The position numbers and the translations under genes are program-made. 64,000 nucleotides of DNA from Helicobacter sp. 'house sparrow 1'. GTDB taxonomy: Bacteria > Campylobacterota > Campylobacteria > Campylobacterales > Helicobacteraceae. The notes beneath the pieces are model-generated. The model searched no databases and was not told the origin of the DNA. It saw nothing but the letters and a program-made list of their open reading frames with translations. Below are positions 9,336 through 17,785 of this stretch, one piece after another. Numbering within the stretch: position 1 is the stretch's first letter; every line of letters starts with the position of its first letter. Location: positions 62,001 to 126,000 of the forward strand of contig NZ_FZQY01000008.1 of assembly GCF_900199585.1 (NCBI RefSeq), written 5' to 3'.

Positions 9336-10603
9336 AGAGCCCTGTGACCGATATCTTTCCTATATTGCATCCCAGAAAAACTAATAGAATCAATAATCTT
9401 ATATGCATGATTTCTTGCCTGTTTTAGATCCTCTCCTAACCCAACACTTAATAGCACTCTACCCCCAGATGCAAATAGCATTTTATCATCACGAGTTACA
9501 CCTGCAAAAACAATATGCCCAAGAGAATTATCAAATGAACTGATTTTAATTTCTTGAGCCTTGGAATTTGCATAGGGGTAATCCTTTGATGCAAGAACAA
9601 CAGCCATTGCACTTCCATTATAAAATTCAATTTTTGTCTCTTTTAATTTCCCTCTTATAACACTTTCACAAATATCAATAAGGGATGTTTTTAATAATGG
9701 CATCAAAACTTGACACTCAGGATCACCAAACCTTACATTATACTCCAATAAAAAAGGTTCCCTAGCCTCTCCAAATTCTTTAACCATAATCCCAGCAAAT
9801 AATACTCCCTCAAATTCATTACCTTCTTCTTTAAGCCCTTCCACAGTGGGTTGGATAATTCTTTTTGCAATTTTATCCATCAATTCTTGATCACACTGAG
9901 GTGCAGGAGAATAGGCTCCCATACCACCAGTATTTGGTCCTTCATCATTATCTAACAATCTCTTATGATCTTGACAAGCTGGTAATAATACATAATCCTT
10001 TCCATCACAAATTGCAAAGACAGATAACTCAAATCCTTCCAAGAATTCTTCAATAACTACACACTTACCTTCTTGCCCAAACCTTTCTCCGCTTAACATA
10101 CTCTTGATAGTATCTAGCGCTTCCTCTTTATTAGAAGTAATGACAACACCCTTTCCTGCACATAAACCATCTGCCTTAATAACATAAGGTGCTTTCATTG
10201 TTCCTAAAAATTCTTTTGCCTCATTAAAATCACTTGTTTGAATATAACGAGCTGTGGGAATATGATGACGCACTGCAAAATCTTTCATATAAGACTTAGA
10301 ACCTTCAAGCATCCCGGCTTTTTTGCTTGGTCCAAAAACCTTAATGCCCTCTTGTCTCAATAAATCAGAAATACCATCAATAATAAAAGCCTCTGATCCA
10401 ATAATCACAAGTCCAATATGCAATTTTTTGACTTTTTTGATTAGATCTTGATGAGAATCAAAAGAAAAGTTCTCTCCTATTTGAGATGTTCCGCCATTTC
10501 CAGGTGAAAAAAATATTTTTTCAACTCTTTTATCTTTTAAAAGATGCAAACCAATTGCATATTCCCTTCCACCACTACCTAAAATCAAAACACGATAACT
10601 CAT
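9332..10603 (-). CDS. purD: Phosphoribosylamine-glycine ligase
   Basis: A 423-residue ATP-grasp enzyme that joins glycine to phosphoribosylamine in purine synthesis. Visible features are the N-domain loop LILGSGGREYAIG, ATP-grasp segments YVIKADGLCAGKGVVI and VIEEFLEGFELSVFA, and the active-site region DHKRLLDNDEGPNTGGMGAYSPAP. The metal-binding stretch is LLEYNVRFGDPECQ. Length is normal. The start codon lies only about 20 nt after the end of the 6S RNA on the same strand, so purD is probably expressed by read-through from the 6S promoter. Confidence 0.97.
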   Translation of the reverse strand: MSYRVLILGSGGREYAIGLHLLKDKRVEKIFFSPGNGGTSQIGENFSFDSHQDLIKKVKKLHIGLVIIGSEAFIIDGISDLLRQEGIKVFGPSKKAGMLEGSKSYMKDFAVRHHIPTARYIQTSDFNEAKEFLGTMKAPYVIKADGLCAGKGVVITSNKEEALDTIKSMLSGERFGQEGKCVVIEEFLEGFELSVFAICDGKDYVLLPACQDHKRLLDNDEGPNTGGMGAYSPAPQCDQELMDKIAKRIIQPTVEGLKEEGNEFEGVLFAGIMVKEFGEAREPFLLEYNVRFGDPECQVLMPLLKTSLIDICESVIRGKLKETKIEFYNGSAMAVVLASKDYPYANSKAQEIKISSFDNSLGHIVFAGVTRDDKMLFASGGRVLLSVGLGEDLKQARNHAYKIIDSISFSGMQYRKDIGHRAL

Positions 10604-10619
10604 CTAAAAAATCCTTAGA

Positions 10620-10819
10620 AAAATCACCCAGATAGCCGCTAATTAAAGTGTAAACCAAAAACTTTAAAGACAAAACCAGAAGAAGCTTATTAGGCGGCAG
10701 ATTCTAAACTCATTGGGAGCCTCAAGCAAAAATACCGAACACACAAAGCTTTCTATAACCAGTTTAATATTTTTATTCTCAAATGGATCAACAAATAAAA
10801 AACACGCACTATCCAGGCT
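10620..10819 (-). ncRNA. ssrS: 6S RNA (SsrS), epsilonproteobacterial purD-linked type
   Basis: The minus strand folds into one long rod. A 10-bp closing stem pairs 10818-10809 (GCCTGGATAG) with 10635-10626 (CTATCTGGGT), every position Watson-Crick or G-U. Further in, 10765-10759 (AAACTGG) pairs with 10679-10673 (CTGGTTT). Then 10754-10746 pairs with 10688-10681 (AGAAAGCTT/AAGCTTCT, one bulge), and 10737-10733 pairs with 10699-10695 (CGGTA/TGCCG). Large unpaired stretches between the outer stem and the AAACTGG helix would form the central bulge that mimics an open promoter. The 5' end lies about 7 nt from a TATAAT. A conserved RNA upstream of purD in epsilonproteobacteria is known and is regarded as their 6S RNA, which binds RNA polymerase holoenzyme. 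Confidence 0.82.
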
Positions 10820-10824
10820 TTGTA

Positions 10825-10830
10825 ATTATA
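10825..10830 (-). promoter_or_regulatory. -10 box of the 6S RNA promoter
   Basis: Perfect TATAAT on the minus strand, 6 nt upstream of the first base of the 6S closing stem. It sits in the short gap after the DUF1643 gene. No -35 match is seen; an A/T-rich stretch lies upstream. Confidence 0.7.
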
Positions 10831-10842
10831 AAAAAAAGGTAA

Positions 10843-11445
10843 TTATTTTTTTCTTAAACAATCAATTTTATACAAATAATCCTCTAATTTTTTTCCCTTT
10901 TTAAGAGAATCTAAGAAAGAAAATAATAAAAAACCACTATCTCTTGGAATAAAGCTGCAAGGATGGCCACTTTTTAAGATATCAAAGCAATAAATTTTTG
11001 AATGCTGATGTAGCATCTCTAGCATTTGCAAAGCTCTTTGGGAATGTTCCATCAACTGATTTGATCTTCTAAAGACATTATCACCCCATCCACAAAAGAT
11101 TAATTCTGATTTTTTAGCACAATGTAATACATAAGCTAAATTTTTCTCAAAATTTTCTCCCTTGTATTCTAAAAGCATCTTGGTTGTTTCACATATCAAG
11201 GGATAGAGATTAAGCAAGTATATGCCACCATATTTACCCTCACCAAGATGCATTGCAAATTCTTTGCAAATTAAAAGCGTATTATCCCAATAAGTTAATG
11301 TACTATGCTCTGGATTTAACCCGATAAAAGCAATCTTTGGCTTTTGTAAATCCCAAGTCCTTTCAACTACAAAACGGAATTTAGAACACCTAGATTGAAT
11401 GCTTAATAAATTATAGTTGTCAAACTTCTGAACACAATACATCAA
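10843..11445 (-). CDS. DUF1643-family protein
   Basis: A 200-residue soluble protein matching the DUF1643 pattern. It shows an N-terminal R-W-D region (VVERTWDL), the core IAFIGLNPEHSTLTYWDNTL (asparagine-proline after a hydrophobic strand), YLLNLYPL and FCGWGDN. The C-terminal tract is SGHPCSFIPRDS. The biochemical role of this family is not established. It follows fabH by 5 bp on the same strand and is probably read with the lipid genes, but nothing ties it to fatty acid synthesis functionally. Confidence 0.7.
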   Translation of the reverse strand: MMYCVQKFDNYNLLSIQSRCSKFRFVVERTWDLQKPKIAFIGLNPEHSTLTYWDNTLLICKEFAMHLGEGKYGGIYLLNLYPLICETTKMLLEYKGENFEKNLAYVLHCAKKSELIFCGWGDNVFRRSNQLMEHSQRALQMLEMLHQHSKIYCFDILKSGHPCSFIPRDSGFLLFSFLDSLKKGKKLEDYLYKIDCLRKK

Positions 11446-11450
11446 AAATT

Positions 11451-12428
11451 TTAGAAATTCTCACCATCAAATCTCAATAATGCAGACCCCCAAGTAAAAC
11501 CGCCACCAAAAGCATCTAAAAGTATAAGATCACCATTTTTAAGTCTCTTATCCTCATACACATCATTCATCGCCATAGGAATACTTGCAGCTGAAGTATT
11601 TCCATATTTCTGGACTGTCAATACAACCTGCTCTTCTTTGAATTCAAGACGCTTTCCAACAGCTGATATAATTCTTAAATTTGCCTGATGAGGAATAAAA
11701 AAAGCTATCTCTTCCACTAAAACTTTATTCTTTTGGAGAATCATTTCGACATCACTAATTAGTGTCTTAACAGCAACCTTAAATACCTCATTGCCTTTCA
11801 TATTCAAACATTGTTTTGCTTCTTCTTGTAATGTGGAAAGTGGTGTGTAAAGTAAATTTGCATAGCCACCATTAGAAGAAATATGAACATCAATGATTGA
11901 TCTTTCCTTTGAATTAGTTGTCCCTACAACAGCAGCTCCAGCGCCATCTCCAAAAAGCACACAAGTACTCCTATCTTGAAAATCTAGGATTGAGCTAATT
12001 TTTTCTGCACCAATAATAAGGATATTTTTACACATACCACTTTCTATGAAAGATTTTGCAGTAAACAATAAATAAATAAAGCCACTACAGGCTGCAGATA
12101 TATCAAAAGCGGGCTTATCAATAATACCAAGTTTATTTGCAACAACACAAGCAGTCGATGGCATACCCAAATAATCAGGACTTAAAGTCCCCACTATCAC
12201 CATATCAATATCACTAGGTTTTAATTTAGCTCTTTGTATAGCCAGTTTTCCAGCCTCATACGCCAAATCACTCGTTTTTTGATCCTTACTAGCAAAATAC
12301 CTAGTATGAATTCCTGTCCTCTCCACTATCCAGTCATTACTAGTATCTACCATTTTTTCAAAGTCAAAATTACTAACACAATTTTTTGGGACATAAGAAG
12401 CTATAGACTTAAGAGAGGCAAACATCAA
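11451..12428 (-). CDS. fabH: 3-oxoacyl-ACP synthase III
   Basis: This thiolase-fold enzyme starts fatty acid synthesis by condensing acetyl-CoA with malonyl-ACP. The catalytic triad is visible: Cys114 in DISAACSGF, His in [10 protein letters not shown] near residue 247, and Asn in [11 protein letters not shown] near 277. The C-terminal [13 protein letters not shown] is typical. Length (325) is normal. Its start overlaps the plsX stop by 4 bp, giving the common plsX-fabH operon. Confidence 0.97.
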   Translation of the reverse strand: MMFASLKSIASYVPKNCVSNFDFEKMVDTSNDWIVERTGIHTRYFASKDQKTSDLAYEAGKLAIQRAKLKPSDIDMVIVGTLSPDYLGMPSTACVVANKLGIIDKPAFDISAACSGFIYLLFTAKSFIESGMCKNILIIGAEKISSILDFQDRSTCVLFGDGAGAAVVGTTNSKERSIIDVHISSNGGYANLLYTPLSTLQEEAKQCLNMKGNEVFKVAVKTLISDVEMILQKNKVLVEEIAFFIPHQANLRIISAVGKRLEFKEEQVVLTVQKYGNTSAASIPMAMNDVYEDKRLKNGDLILLDAFGGGFTWGSALLRFDGENF

Positions 12429-13426
12429 ACAAGCTCCCCTTTGTGTAAGAAAACTTTTTGTATTTTTTCAGAAATATCAGATCTTACACTACTTAATGCT
12501 TGATAAATTGCATTTTCAATTGCTCTTGCATTACTTTTGCCATGGCTAACAATCACATTTCCATTGATACCCAATAACGGAGCTCCACCATATTCTGCAT
12601 AATCTATTCTATTTTTCAAATTCTTAAACACACCCTTTAGCAAAAAAGCACCACAAATACCTAGAAATGATCTTTTAATTTCTTGCTTCATTAAAGACAT
12701 TACAGATGAAGCCACTCCTTCGCTTGCCTTTAGAATAACATTACCACTATATCCATCACAAACAATTATCTCAACACTTCCATTAAAAATATCATTCCCC
12801 TCAACATTCCCCTTGAAGAAAGAATAACTTTTTAACATCTTAAATGTTGCTTTTGTAAGTTCATTTCCTTTGGTATCTTCCTCACCATTTGATAACAATC
12901 CCACCTTAGGATCAGAATAGCCCAAAACATTCTTAGCATATTCATATCCCATCAAGGCAAAATCAACTAAAAAATCTGGCTTACAATCTGTATTTGCACC
13001 AGCATCAAGTATAAGACTTGGATTACCCCTTACTGTCGGCATCATTGTGCAAATAGCAGGCCTACTTACACCTTTTATTCTACCAAGAATTAGAGTAGAA
13101 AGGCTCATTGTGGCACCACTATGTCCAGCAGAAACTAAAGCATCTACTTGATTATTCTTTAGCATTTCTGTAGCGACATAAATTGAAGATTCTTTTCTTC
13201 TGATAGCTACAGAAGCTTGCTCTTCCATTTTTATGTAGTCATCACAATGTATCACCTCAATTCTATTATCAAAACCAACAACCTGTAAATATTTGTTGAT
13301 TTCCACAGAATCTCCAACGATATAAGCAAAAAAGTTCTCACGTGCTAATGCACTTTTTACTCCATCTATAATTGGATAAATCCCATTATCTGCACCCATT
13401 GCATCAATGGCTACCTTAATCACCAA
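12425..13426 (-). CDS. plsX: Phosphate acyltransferase PlsX
   Basis: A 333-residue enzyme that makes acyl-phosphate from acyl-ACP for phospholipid synthesis. It begins with the family hallmark [11 protein letters not shown]-like segment ([11 protein letters not shown]). Downstream are [45 protein letters not shown], and [26 protein letters not shown]. It sits between rpmF and fabH in the standard yceD-rpmF-plsX-fabH order. Confidence 0.97.
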   Translation of the reverse strand: MVIKVAIDAMGADNGIYPIIDGVKSALARENFFAYIVGDSVEINKYLQVVGFDNRIEVIHCDDYIKMEEQASVAIRRKESSIYVATEMLKNNQVDALVSAGHSGATMSLSTLILGRIKGVSRPAICTMMPTVRGNPSLILDAGANTDCKPDFLVDFALMGYEYAKNVLGYSDPKVGLLSNGEEDTKGNELTKATFKMLKSYSFFKGNVEGNDIFNGSVEIIVCDGYSGNVILKASEGVASSVMSLMKQEIKRSFLGICGAFLLKGVFKNLKNRIDYAEYGGAPLLGINGNVIVSHGKSNARAIENAIYQALSSVRSDISEKIQKVFLHKGELV

Positions 13427-13444
13427 AGACCCCCTTAAGGTTTT

Positions 13445-13594
13445 TTACTTATAAGTTCCATTAAACTTATTTCTATGGTGTGGTATCTTCCAAGTTCCAT
13501 CCTTATCCCTTACAGGAACTGCCAAAGTAACTTTATAGTGTGTTCTTCTCTTTGCTGCTCTTGTCTTACTTACACGTCTCTTAGGAACTGCCAT
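13445..13594 (-). CDS. rpmF: 50S ribosomal protein L32
   Basis: A 49-residue basic protein read directly from the minus strand: it begins [17 protein letters not shown] and ends KFNGTYK. The MAVPKRR(V/R)S(K)TR start is the L32 signature, and no zinc-binding Cys pairs are present. It is preceded immediately by the yceD-like gene and followed 18 bp later by plsX, the usual coupling of a ribosomal protein to phospholipid genes. Confidence 0.95.
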   Translation of the reverse strand: MAVPKRRVSKTRAAKRRTHYKVTLAVPVRDKDGTWKIPHHRNKFNGTYK

Positions 13595-13597
13595 TTT

Positions 13598-13948
13598 TTA
13601 CTCCTTAATATGATAATCTGATTTTATTAGCTCTATTTCGCTAGAAAATATGTACTCTATGTCTATCAAGCCATCAAAAAATTCTATAACATCAAAGTCA
13701 CTAGTTTTGAGTTGGCTTTGCATATCCCACAAACCATCTGAGATATACAAAACTAACTCCTGATCAATAGTCTTAAAAAAACTATCACCACTTAGATCAC
13801 ACTCTAATTCTATTTTTCCAAACAACCTGCCTTTCAATAAATAAAGATTAGAATCTTTACGAGAAATACTACATTCTAGTTTTAAAGAATCATCCCCAAA
13901 TACAAAATGATTTTCCCTATTGGTAATTTTTCGAAAAGCAACCTTCAT
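13598..13948 (-). CDS. YceD/DUF177-like protein
   Basis: A 116-residue acidic protein directly upstream of rpmF, where a YceD/DUF177 protein almost always sits. It contains the general layout of the family (a central strand region LKGRLFGKIELECDLSG with a Cys, then a run of acidic residues including FDGLIDIEYIFSSEIEL). The classical two-Cys metal motif is absent or reduced to one Cys. Family members are linked to 23S rRNA or ribosome biogenesis in plants and bacteria. Assignment rests as much on position as on sequence. Confidence 0.6.
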   Translation of the reverse strand: MKVAFRKITNRENHFVFGDDSLKLECSISRKDSNLYLLKGRLFGKIELECDLSGDSFFKTIDQELVLYISDGLWDMQSQLKTSDFDVIEFFDGLIDIEYIFSSEIELIKSDYHIKE

Positions 13949-13979
13949 CTAAACCTACATCCAAAAATAACAAAAAAAT

Positions 13980-14393
13980 CTACAGAAGCTCTCTTTTTGC
14001 AAAAAAGAATTCTATCTCTTGCTTTGCATTTTCCACGCTATCACTACCATGAACTGCATTCATAGTGATATTGTCAGCAAAGTCATAGCGGATAGTCCCC
14101 ACATCTGCATCTTTTGGATCTGTAGATCCCATCAGTTCTCGATTCTTTGCAATAGCATTCTCACCTTCTAATACCATTACCACAATAGGACCACTAGACA
14201 TAAATTCAACAAGACTTTGAAAAAAAGCTTTGTCTTTATGAACAGCATAAAACCTTTCTGCTTCACTTCTGCTTAGCCAAATATTTCTTATGGCTACAAC
14301 CCGAAGATCATTACGTTCAAAACGATCAATTATATTCCCAACAACTCCCCTCTTCACCGCATTGGGCTTTATGATAGATAAAGTTTGTTCCAT
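13980..14393 (-). CDS. ndk: Nucleoside diphosphate kinase
   Basis: A 137-residue enzyme that balances nucleoside triphosphates through a phosphohistidine. The active-site His115 lies in NAVHGSDS. Other family motifs are [13 protein letters not shown] at the start and [14 protein letters not shown]. The conserved R-x-LMGSTDP stretch binds nucleotide. Length is standard. It heads the yceD-rpmF-plsX-fabH block but with a 30-bp gap. Confidence 0.97.
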   Translation of the reverse strand: MEQTLSIIKPNAVKRGVVGNIIDRFERNDLRVVAIRNIWLSRSEAERFYAVHKDKAFFQSLVEFMSSGPIVVMVLEGENAIAKNRELMGSTDPKDADVGTIRYDFADNITMNAVHGSDSVENAKQEIEFFFAKRELL

Positions 14394-14458
14394 TTTATAA
14401 ATAGCAACTCCCGAATCTAGTTCTTTATAAAAACTAAAAAAATCCTAGCACTACATAA

Positions 14459-14513
14459 AAACTAAACCTCAATAGTTTTAGTTTAAAGGTGTCAGGACAA
14501 AAAGTTCTAACAC
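14459..14513 (-). terminator. Two adjacent hairpins downstream of tRNA-Arg
   Basis: On the minus strand, 14513-14504 pairs with 14498-14489 around a five-U loop (nine of ten positions pair). Then AAACTAAA/TTTAGTTT (14484-14477 with 14466-14459) forms an 8-bp stem with a 10-nt loop, followed by TTTTA. They lie about 50-105 nt after the tRNA and may end its transcript or shape the ndk leader. No long U-tract directly follows the first, so termination is only a suggestion. Confidence 0.35.
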
Positions 14514-14563
14514 TTCAATAGACAAATAAAAAATCTATAGATTTTAAGTTTAGAACACAATTA

Positions 14564-14640
14564 TGGTATCCTCGGCGGGATTCGAACCCACGACCTTACG
14601 ATTAGGAATCGTACGCTCTATCCAGCTGAGCTACGGGGAT
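14564..14640 (-). tRNA. tRNA-Arg (anticodon CCT)
   Basis: Minus-strand cloverleaf with anticodon stem TACGA/TCGTA and loop TTCCTAA, giving anticodon CCT for codon AGG. The T arm is GTGGG/CCCGC around TTCGAAT, and CCA is encoded after discriminator A. The acceptor stem ATCCCCG/CGAGGAT pairs except for a C-A mismatch at position 5:68. Confidence 0.93.
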
Positions 14641-14701
14641 ACATCATCTCTTGTAAATCCAAAATAATAGAAATACCAAGAGATAATACTAGCCTTGAAA
14701 A

Positions 14702-14983
14702 TTACTTCTTAGCCACTAAATCCTTTAATCCCTTTCCTGGCTTAAACTTAGGAACCATCTTATCTGCAGTCTTATAAGTCTTGTTACCGCCAGGAACTTT
14801 TCCTTCTTTACCTTTTTGTAACACAGTCTCAAATTTACCAAAACCTACAAGCTCGATTGCTTTCTTTTCTGATAAAGCTTTTTCTACCGCAGCAACAAAA
14901 GAATTTACTGCAACCTCCGCTTCTTTCTTTGTTGAATACTCACCGACCTCTTTTACTAGATCCACAAACTCTGCTTTATTCAT
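14702..14983 (-). CDS. hup: DNA-binding protein HU
   Basis: A 93-residue nucleoid protein of the HU/IHF family. It begins MNKAEFVDLVKEVGEYSTKKEAE, has the ELVGFGKFETV beta-arm entry, and a Lys-rich DNA-binding arm (KEGKVPGGNKTYKTADKMVPKFKPGKGLKDLV). The arm replaces the usual RNP-containing tip with a GKVPGGNKTY variant, as in other Helicobacter and Campylobacter HU. A GGAGG lies 9 nt before the start. Confidence 0.95.
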   Translation of the reverse strand: MNKAEFVDLVKEVGEYSTKKEAEVAVNSFVAAVEKALSEKKAIELVGFGKFETVLQKGKEGKVPGGNKTYKTADKMVPKFKPGKGLKDLVAKK

Positions 14984-15500
14984 ATCAAGGAGCCTCCATA
15001 GTATTTTTGTATATTTTTCCGTATTTCATTATTTCAGAAACGCGTTATTCTACTTAGTTTTTTTCTAAAAATCAAGCATTTAGTGAGTTTAGACTTAGGT
15101 TTTTGAACTTTTTTAGATAGAATTGTGGTCATTAAAACTAACAGCTACAAATCCAAATGTAGCACCTGTATTTTTAGTTGTCTTATAACAGTAACTTGTT
15201 ATTTTGGTTTGAGTTCTTGATTTCATGACCTAAAATTAAATTGCTTAAAGTTATGGATTTTGGGATGACTCTTTTTTTTAGCTAAAACTTCCAATGAAAC
15301 AAAAGCAATATGGTTTTAAGCTAAAGTTACTTAAGCTAAATTTTGATATTTTTTGAGATTTGAGTTTGTCAAAACTATCTTTGTTTAGCCAAATCCAAAG
15401 ATTATCTTAAATCAAAATAGGAGTTAAAACCTTTTTGTAAGAGGGGTACAGGTTTTGGACTTGTAAAAACTAATAAAATATCTTGAAATTTAGGATGTAA
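14984..15500. other. Intergenic region between hup and gapA
   Basis: About 517 bp without a gene. It should hold divergent promoters for hup and gapA. Visible structure: an inverted repeat ATAACA-N6-TGTTAT (15185-15202) and three copies of AGCTAAA (15280-15286, 15319-15325, 15334-15340), the last two within a 10-bp direct repeat TTAAGCTAAA spaced 15 bp. A TAAAAT near 15474 is a possible gapA -10. No small ORF with a ribosome site was found. Confidence 0.4.
15047..15052 (-). promoter_or_regulatory. Candidate -10 box for hup
   Basis: TAGAAT on the minus strand, about 65 nt upstream of the HU start. The 8-bp palindrome AACGCGTT (15039-15046) falls at the predicted transcription start. Confidence 0.35.
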
Positions 15501-16499
15501 ATGATGGAAATAAAAAAAGTTGCGATTAATGGAACAGGAAGAATAGGTCTTTGCACAACAAGGATTGTAAGCACAAGATTAGATATGGAGATTGTTGCGA
15601 TTAATACCACAACAGATATTGATACTCTTATACACTTAATCAGATACGATAGTGTCCATGGTTCCATTGATGTAAAAAAAATTAATGAAGACACTCTTGA
15701 GATTGGTAATAGTAAAAATATTAAGGTGGTGAGCAACCGCGATATCAATACTCTTGATTTTTCACTTTATGGTGCACAAGCAGTGATTGAATGCACCGGA
15801 AAATTTAATTCTCTTCAAAAAGCAACCCCTCACCTTAAAGGCTGTATTAAGAAGGTTATTATTTCAGCTCCAGCTGAGGAAGCTCCCACATTTGTTTTTG
15901 GTGTCAATCATCAAGAGTATAAAGGCGAGTCAATCATATCAAATGCTTCTTGCACAACAAATTGTTTAGCTCCTATCTTGAAAGTTTTACATCAAGAATT
16001 TGGTGTAAAAAATGGTTTCATGACCACAATCCACAGCTATACAAATGATCAAAACCTTCTTGATGTTAAACATAAGGATATCCGTCGTGCTAGAGCTGCA
16101 GCATTAAATATGATACCCACAAGCACAGGAGCAGCAAAAGCCATAGGTCTTGTAATCCCTGAACTTAATAAAAAACTAAATGGCTTTGCAATCCGTGTTC
16201 CAACACCAAATGTAAGTCTTATTGATCTTAGTGTTAATGTGTCCAAACCAGTTTCCAAGGAGATTGTAAATCAGGCCTTTTTTGAGGCGCAAGAGAGCTA
16301 CATGAAAGATATTATTAAAGTGGATGAGGACATGTGCGTATCTAGTGATTTTATTGGTTCAAGTTATAGTGCAATTTTTGTACCTGATAAAACTTTAGTG
16401 CAAGATGATAGTATTAAAGTTCTTGCGTGGTATGATAACGAAATGGGCTATTCCTATAGACTTGTTGATATGTGTGCTTATATGCTTCAACACGATTAA
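15501..16499 (+). CDS. gapA: Glyceraldehyde-3-phosphate dehydrogenase
   Basis: A 332-residue enzyme that converts glyceraldehyde 3-phosphate to 1,3-bisphosphoglycerate, and the reverse in gluconeogenesis. The NAD-binding loop is [11 protein letters not shown]. The catalytic Cys151 is in SNASCTTNC, and the partner His178 is in TTIHSYTND. The C-terminal [12 protein letters not shown] is a family signature. Two ATG codons in tandem open the frame, either of which could serve. It leads a gapA-pgi-pgk run; pgi starts 10 bp after its stop. Confidence 0.97.
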   Translation: MMEIKKVAINGTGRIGLCTTRIVSTRLDMEIVAINTTTDIDTLIHLIRYDSVHGSIDVKKINEDTLEIGNSKNIKVVSNRDINTLDFSLYGAQAVIECTGKFNSLQKATPHLKGCIKKVIISAPAEEAPTFVFGVNHQEYKGESIISNASCTTNCLAPILKVLHQEFGVKNGFMTTIHSYTNDQNLLDVKHKDIRRARAAALNMIPTSTGAAKAIGLVIPELNKKLNGFAIRVPTPNVSLIDLSVNVSKPVSKEIVNQAFFEAQESYMKDIIKVDEDMCVSSDFIGSSYSAIFVPDKTLVQDDSIKVLAWYDNEMGYSYRLVDMCAYMLQHD

Positions 16500-16509
16500 A
16501 GAGTATTTT

Positions 16510-17763
16510 ATGCTGGATTTTACACATTCTTTAGAATATAAACACTCTACGCTAAGTCAAAAAGCCCTAGATAATGCTTTTAACTTGATCCAGCAAGAAA
16601 GACTCACAAAAAAAACTGGGTATTATGACTTAGCTGAAGACACTCAGGCTCTTAAGGATTCTGAAAAATTTATCAAAGACAATAGTGATTTTTTGAAAAA
16701 AATCAAAAATATTGTAGTGATTGGTATTGGAGGGAGTTCTCTTGGAATCAAGGCAATTGATAGTATGCTAAAACATCTTAAAACAAGAAAAAAAATCAAA
16801 TTAAGATTCTTAGAACACACCGATCCCATAGAGATTCAAAAAACACTAAATAAAATACAGTTTAAACAGACTTTGTTTATTGCTATTTCAAAATCTGGAA
16901 CCACTATTGAAACTTCTTCTTTGCTTAAATTTGTAATTCACAAATACAAACTTCTATCACCATCTCACTCTAAACATCTTGTCTTTATTACAGATAAAAA
17001 TTCTCCTCTCCATCACTTTGCAAAAGAAAATAATTTTCAACATTTTTGCATTAATCCAAATATTGGGGGAAGATTTTCTGTTTTAAGCACTGTGGGAATC
17101 TTGCCCTTAAAAGTATTGGGCTATGATGTTAAAAAAATTTTGAGCGGAGCAAAGATTTTTCAAGATAGTTTTTTTGCGCGTCAAGAAGAACATATTCTTA
17201 GAAAAGCAATCTTTCTGGTCAATCACAAGGAACGCTACCCTATTAATATTTTATTTTCTTATTCAAGCGTTTTTAAAGATTTTAATGCTTGGTTTGTACA
17301 ATTATGGGGAGAATCTTTAGGAAAAATTAATATTTATGGTAAAAAGGTTGGCCTTACTCCAATTAGTCTTATTGGAAGTATCGATCAACATTCTTTTTTG
17401 CAACTTATCATCCAAGGTGTAATGGATAAAACCATAACCTTTATTAGTCTTGAACAAGCCAGCTACACAAAACCAAAGATTCCAAAACTTTCCCTCAAAT
17501 ATTTAGAAAGTACAGATTTTGTCAATAATACCTCCTTTGCAAAACTTCTAAGCCTACAACAAATTGCAACAATGCAAACCATTCAAAGCGAAATGATTCC
17601 CACAGACCATATTAAAGTCAATGAACTCTGTGAAGAAAGCGTTGGTAAGCTTATTATATACTTTGAGTTGCTGACCTCTGCAACAGGTGCTATCTTAAAT
17701 ATAAATACTTACGATCAACCTGGCGTTGAGTTTGGTAAAATTCGCTTAAGAGAAATGTTTTAA
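16510..17763 (+). CDS. pgi: Glucose-6-phosphate isomerase (short Campylobacter-type)
   Basis: A 417-residue sugar isomerase interconverting glucose 6-phosphate and fructose 6-phosphate. The open frame extends upstream into gapA, but the start was set at the ATG of MLDFTHSLEY, 10 bp after the gapA stop; the upstream part is shadow. Motifs include VVIGIGGSSLGIKAI, SKSGTTIETSSLLKF, NIGGRFSVLSTVG, LWGESLGKI and the C-terminal NINTYDQPGVEFGK. The protein is much shorter than the roughly 545-residue H. pylori enzyme and resembles the compact Campylobacter form. Confidence 0.93.
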   Translation: MLDFTHSLEYKHSTLSQKALDNAFNLIQQERLTKKTGYYDLAEDTQALKDSEKFIKDNSDFLKKIKNIVVIGIGGSSLGIKAIDSMLKHLKTRKKIKLRFLEHTDPIEIQKTLNKIQFKQTLFIAISKSGTTIETSSLLKFVIHKYKLLSPSHSKHLVFITDKNSPLHHFAKENNFQHFCINPNIGGRFSVLSTVGILPLKVLGYDVKKILSGAKIFQDSFFARQEEHILRKAIFLVNHKERYPINILFSYSSVFKDFNAWFVQLWGESLGKINIYGKKVGLTPISLIGSIDQHSFLQLIIQGVMDKTITFISLEQASYTKPKIPKLSLKYLESTDFVNNTSFAKLLSLQQIATMQTIQSEMIPTDHIKVNELCEESVGKLIIYFELLTSATGAILNINTYDQPGVEFGKIRLREMF

Positions 17764-17785
17764 TTTTATATAAAGGAGTTTTTCT

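Noticed and set aside
10713-10904. A 63-codon plus-strand frame
   Set aside because: It is antisense to the 6S RNA and runs into the DUF1643 gene; composition is not protein-like.
16405-16509. Longer N-terminus for pgi (35 extra residues)
   Set aside because: This part overlaps the end of gapA in another frame and has no ribosome site; the ATG at 16510 gives the family N-terminus.
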